Assembly: GCF_028288225.1 (NCBI RefSeq)
Contig: NZ_JAQBOC010000028.1
Coordinates: 1 to 64,000, forward strand
Reading direction: 5' to 3'
Length of the DNA stretch: 64,000 bases
Origin: Mucilaginibacter sp.
GTDB taxonomy: Bacteria; Bacteroidota; Bacteroidia; Sphingobacteriales; Sphingobacteriaceae
The notes beneath the pieces were generated by a model. It saw only the letters and a program-made list of their open reading frames with translations, was not told the DNA's origin and did no database searches. The position numbers and the translations under genes are program-made. This document shows, in pieces, positions 60,911 through 64,000 of the stretch; position 1 is the stretch's first letter, and the number at the start of each line of letters is the position of its first letter.

Positions 60911-62314
60911 TTAAAGTGTTTTTGGACCTGCACCGGCTTTAACAATTCCGGGCACATTTTCAGCAGCATTAAGGAGGTACAAATAAGGATAACCCGGCAC
61001 CCACTTTGATAATGATGTAGTAATATTATTGGCACCGCAATTGGAATAGATATTAGTTGATGTGCCACTAAAATAACCTACAGGATCCCCGTCAAGGTTA
61101 GTTGTAAGCGGTTTTTTACAGCCTGAAAAATATTCATTATCGGTGCGTACAGTACCACGATACCTGGCACCGATAGAATAGCCCGAATTGTTTAAATGGT
61201 AGTTGTTGTACATGTGAATTGATCCGAACATCAGGGTTGGTTCTCTTTCGCCTATGTTATACCAAAAGTTGTGATGAAAGGTAACACGTAATTTGCCGGT
61301 GTTAGTCGCTGCCGCATCACTTGTTACCGAACCTATAAGTACCGATAAGTTAGTGTCATGGAACCTGTTCCATGAAATGGTTACAAAGTCAGCACCCTCA
61401 GCAACACCGATGTCCTTACCCCAATAATCCCAGCCATGACTTCTGTCTGTTGAGAAATCACAATGATCTACCCATATGTGGTGTGATTTGAATTTGATAT
61501 AAACCCCGCACTCTTGTACATAGTTTTTGAATGTTATATTTTGAATAATAACGTTGTTTACGGTAAACAGATATAGATTCATACCCTGCAAAACAGCTCC
61601 TGTTTTACCTATAAGGGTGGTATTGGATCCCACATAAACAGGATCATATCCGGTTCCTTTAATAGTTCCGCCAACGTAAACAACTTTAGGGGTATTACTG
61701 GCCACAGCCGCTTTAAAAGCTGCAAATGATGCTACCGTAACAGTTTTACCGCCCTTACCTCCTCTTGTTGATGAACCGACGGATGCGTATCCTGTTAATT
61801 CAGTACTTAAAACTGGACCTACAGGTGCTGTTGAAGAGCCGGACCCACTTGGGGCACTTGCCGCTGTTCTGGTAAGTGTATACGTGTATTTCCTGCCGTT
61901 ATTAATTGGGCTGCTGTTATCCGAAGCAGAAAAATACAAATCTGGTCCCCAATGACTGAACGCTCCTCTTCCGATGTCGCGGATGTCATTATGAGCTATG
62001 TGCGCGGGCCCTAACGCGACACCATTTTCATAAAGCTTAAGCGTTGACCTGGTTGGCTTTTCATTTGAATCGCCTGTGTTAGAAATTGGTCCCGTTTTGT
62101 AAGCATGACCATCATCATGTCTGATTGTGGAGGAATTAATTGAATAAACGGTTGGCGCAACACTTGCTGCATTTGATGTAGATAAACTTCCCATTGAAAT
62201 AGAATCAACCGGAATACCAGGCGCGTCTGCATTTTTTTTACAGCTCCCGGCCAAAAAAACGGCAATTAGTGCAAAGCTGACTAAACGCCTTCTTTCTAAG
62301 GATTTTTTTTGCAT
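60911..62314 (-). CDS. Pectate lyase family 1 lipoprotein
   Basis: 467 residues. Lipoprotein signal with LAGSC (Cys25) and a Ser/Thr/Pro-rich region to about 170. The parallel beta-helix follows: TLIGKTGAVLQGMNLYLFTV, IWVDHCDFSTDRSHGWDYW with the Ca2+-binding Asp/Glu cluster, ADFVTISWNRFHD, and TFHHNFWYNIGEREPTLMFG, where the Arg in REP is the catalytic base. PL1 cleaves polygalacturonate by beta-elimination. The N-terminal part (residues 60-150, with FSHWGPDLYFSASDN) looks like an additional domain. Surface or periplasmic. It has no SusC/SusD partner nearby. Confidence 0.9.
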   Translation of the reverse strand: MQKKSLERRRLVSFALIAVFLAGSCKKNADAPGIPVDSISMGSLSTSNAASVAPTVYSINSSTIRHDDGHAYKTGPISNTGDSNEKPTRSTLKLYENGVALGPAHIAHNDIRDIGRGAFSHWGPDLYFSASDNSSPINNGRKYTYTLTRTAASAPSGSGSSTAPVGPVLSTELTGYASVGSSTRGGKGGKTVTVASFAAFKAAVASNTPKVVYVGGTIKGTGYDPVYVGSNTTLIGKTGAVLQGMNLYLFTVNNVIIQNITFKNYVQECGVYIKFKSHHIWVDHCDFSTDRSHGWDYWGKDIGVAEGADFVTISWNRFHDTNLSVLIGSVTSDAAATNTGKLRVTFHHNFWYNIGEREPTLMFGSIHMYNNYHLNNSGYSIGARYRGTVRTDNEYFSGCKKPLTTNLDGDPVGYFSGTSTNIYSNCGANNITTSLSKWVPGYPYLYLLNAAENVPGIVKAGAGPKTL

Positions 62315-62767
62315 AACTTGGATTTTTATGGTTGGTCAATGGAACGCGACTGTATCTTAAAAATTACGGTTGATTTTTTTATGAAGTTATAGGCCAAAAT
62401 TAAAAATGGTTCAAAAATAAGCTATGAGTGATTTACATGTGTAAAATGATGTAAAATATAACACTGAAAGTTGAGAAGCGTGCGCATTTAATGACATTAA
62501 GATGACATTTTTTATATAACTATCTACGATTCATCGTTTTGTGTTCTTCAGTTTTAGCTAGATCGTCATAATTAAACAGGTAATTTATTTTCAATTATTC
62601 TCTGCCCGGTCGAGCCCTCCTCCGCTTGACTGTACAAACACGTTGAACAAAAAAAGCCCCGGCAATAGGCCTGGGCATTAAGCGGGGGAGCTAAGGACTC
62701 TATTAGAACACCTGCAGGAAATTTTAAGGATTATTAGAGAAGTTTACAAAGAGAGGATAAATAGTAG
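62315..62767. other. Intergenic region between the pectate lyase and PAS genes
   Basis: 453 bases without a supported gene. The AT-rich first 200 bases hold the leftward promoter of the lyase; the terminator of the PAS gene is at 62656-62676. Nothing else stood out. Confidence 0.5.
62656..62676 (-). terminator. Terminator of the PAS gene
   Basis: On the minus strand, GCCCAGGC and GCCGGGGC form a stem with one mismatch around CTATT, followed by seven T. It is 92 bases after the PAS gene's stop codon. Confidence 0.75.
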
Positions 62768-64000
62768 CTAATGTAATTCCGGATCGCCATCACCATTGTC
62801 ATCATACACCTTATCTGAAATACTTTTCACAATTTCATCAAGTTCCTTTGCACTGATCAATATGTAATTAAGTATCGTGTGCTTATCCACATCTTCATTT
62901 TCGTGATTTGTGAACAGATCGATCAGCCCCATTATTCTGGAAAGAGGCGCTCTAACCACATGGGATTGTATCCAGGCAATTTCACGTAACTTTTTGTTCT
63001 GTTCTTCAATAGCATTGACATGGTTTAACAGGTCAAGGGTCAGTTTTTTACGCTCGGTGATATCAATGGCTGAAATGCAAATACCTATTACCTTTGTGCC
63101 GTCATATATCGGTTTTACGTTAGCCAGGAAATGCCTGCAGGTGCCATCTTTTTCGTATGATGTTTCATAATCTTCAGATTGGTTTGTTTGGGCGGTCCGG
63201 TCATAAACAGCCTTTGCAGGTTCCCTTTTTTCAGGAAGCATCAATTCAATGAGGTTATCACCTTCTTTCAGCTCAAAACCGGCAATATCAATATATACAT
63301 TCCTCATCTGCTGGTTAAACGCTATGATGTTATAACTGGTATCCAGAAGCAGATAGCAGATATCGGTAGTATCAAATATCGATCTAAGATTGGCTTCGGA
63401 TCTTATCAGTTCATCATATATCGCTTTTCGTTCAGTAATATTTACCATGGTACCGATTAGCGCAGGGGCGCCCCTATACCATATTGAACCGCCTAATATT
63501 TCATACCATATCGGCTTGCTGTCCTTTCGCTGTATACGAACCTCATACCTTGCTGTTTTTATGCCTTGCTTTGTTCTGTGATCTATAATATCACTTACAA
63601 GTTCCAGGTCTTCAGGGTAAATAAATGGAGCGTACGGCATATTGATGACCTCGTCTTCTGTGTAGCCGGTTTCTTCTGTTACTCTTGGGTTCACGTATAC
63701 AATTTTATTATCCTGAAGAATGTAAACGCCAACTACAAAGTTCTCAACCAGGTTTTGGAATTTGGTTTGCGACTCTAATTTTTCGGTAATGTTTTCTATT
63801 TGTGCAACCAGGTATATGGGTTTTTTATCCTTATCCGTAACGATCGACACGTTAAGGTTTATCCAAACAAAGCTTCCATCCCTATGCAGATATCTTTTTT
63901 CGAGCCGGTAAGTATCCGACTCCCCCTGCAATATCCGGTCTTGGGCCGCAAGGTCCTTTGCCAGATCGTCCGGATGAGTGATTTGCATAAAGGTTCGGGA
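62768..64000 (-). CDS. Multi-PAS protein with histidine-kinase dimerisation helix but no ATPase domain (5' end missing)
   Basis: At least 410 residues; the frame is open to the window edge, four codons beyond the Met at 63988, which is internal. Positions are counted from that Met. It contains the end of one PAS fold (1-68, HPDDLAKD, LHRDGSFVWINLNVSIV), a second (78-188) and a third (203-314), each ending with an NITE or DITERK PAC motif, then a DHp-like helix pair with IAWIQSHVVRAPLSRIMGLI (His343). The protein stops about 60 residues later, so the usual ATP-binding domain is absent. Such proteins may be sensors that hand a signal to a partner kinase. Ligands are unknown. Confidence 0.85.
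   Translation of the reverse strand, partial: SRTFMQITHPDDLAKDLAAQDRILQGESDTYRLEKRYLHRDGSFVWINLNVSIVTDKDKKPIYLVAQIENITEKLESQTKFQNLVENFVVGVYILQDNKIVYVNPRVTEETGYTEDEVINMPYAPFIYPEDLELVSDIIDHRTKQGIKTARYEVRIQRKDSKPIWYEILGGSIWYRGAPALIGTMVNITERKAIYDELIRSEANLRSIFDTTDICYLLLDTSYNIIAFNQQMRNVYIDIAGFELKEGDNLIELMLPEKREPAKAVYDRTAQTNQSEDYETSYEKDGTCRHFLANVKPIYDGTKVIGICISAIDITERKKLTLDLLNHVNAIEEQNKKLREIAWIQSHVVRAPLSRIMGLIDLFTNHENEDVDKHTILNYILISAKELDEIVKSISDKVYDDNGDGDPELH

Overview
The window looks like a chromosomal segment of a Sphingobacteriaceae bacterium (phylum Bacteroidota), most like Mucilaginibacter or Pedobacter. The reasons are two SusC/SusD polysaccharide-utilisation loci (PULs), each with an ECF sigma factor and a FecR-type anti-sigma factor; TonB-linked outer-membrane proteins with N-terminal STN and carboxypeptidase-regulatory domains; Bacteroidota-only families (DUF5686, PepSY-like/BLIP-like, GH92, GH89); a promoter of the TTTG-N19-TAnnTTTG type; and moderate, AT-leaning composition. 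No rRNA, tRNA or CRISPR array was seen.

Layout. 1-8978: a transposase fragment at the left edge, then housekeeping and small conserved genes (YncE-like propeller, DUF4287, AI-2E-type permease, SDR, AHSA1, YiaA-like, GH43). Among them sits a two-gene unit that looks like a secreted TNT-type NAD+ glycohydrolase toxin with a coupled immunity-protein candidate (4287-5287), followed by a frameshifted DUF1684 gene. 8979-17334: a repeat-rich accessory island with long intergenic stretches, several dispersed repeat families, a lipoprotein, an orphan protein, a two-gene operon of unknown function, and an 1165-residue protein with an Mrr-like nuclease domain, a STAND-type NTPase and thirteen 33-residue repeats. 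That protein has the build of an Avs-type antiphage sensor, and its gene lies between inverted copies of a 50-bp repeat. 17335-20222: rtcB and a divergent WYL-domain regulator with an inverted repeat between them. 20372-23584: GH42 beta-galactosidase, Hsp20 and a small protein.

23925-35991 is PUL 1: ECF sigma, FecR, SusC, SusD, a GH123-like DUF4091 hydrolase, a DUF5107 protein and an N-acetylhexosamine-kinase-like phosphotransferase. Together they suggest capture and breakdown of an N-acetylhexosamine-containing glycan. 36379-52271 is PUL 2: ECF sigma, FecR, SusC, SusD, GH89 alpha-N-acetylglucosaminidase and a GH92 alpha-mannosidase with extra C-terminal binding modules. Its sigma and anti-sigma genes are separated by a 3.1-kb block of unrelated small stress/VOC/AraC genes. 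In both PULs the FecR-SusC gap holds an 8-9 codon open frame followed by a stem-loop with an 8-bp stem and 6-nt loop, a possible shared leader/attenuator.

52334-64000: a DUF5686 outer-membrane protein with a PepSY-like partner, an AlkD-like DNA repair protein, a CehA/McbA-type PHP metallohydrolase, a TonB-dependent siderophore-type receptor with a clear promoter and Fur-like operator, a PL1 pectate lyase lipoprotein, and a multi-PAS protein that runs off the right edge. Assignments rest on reading motifs and domain order by eye; no database search was run.
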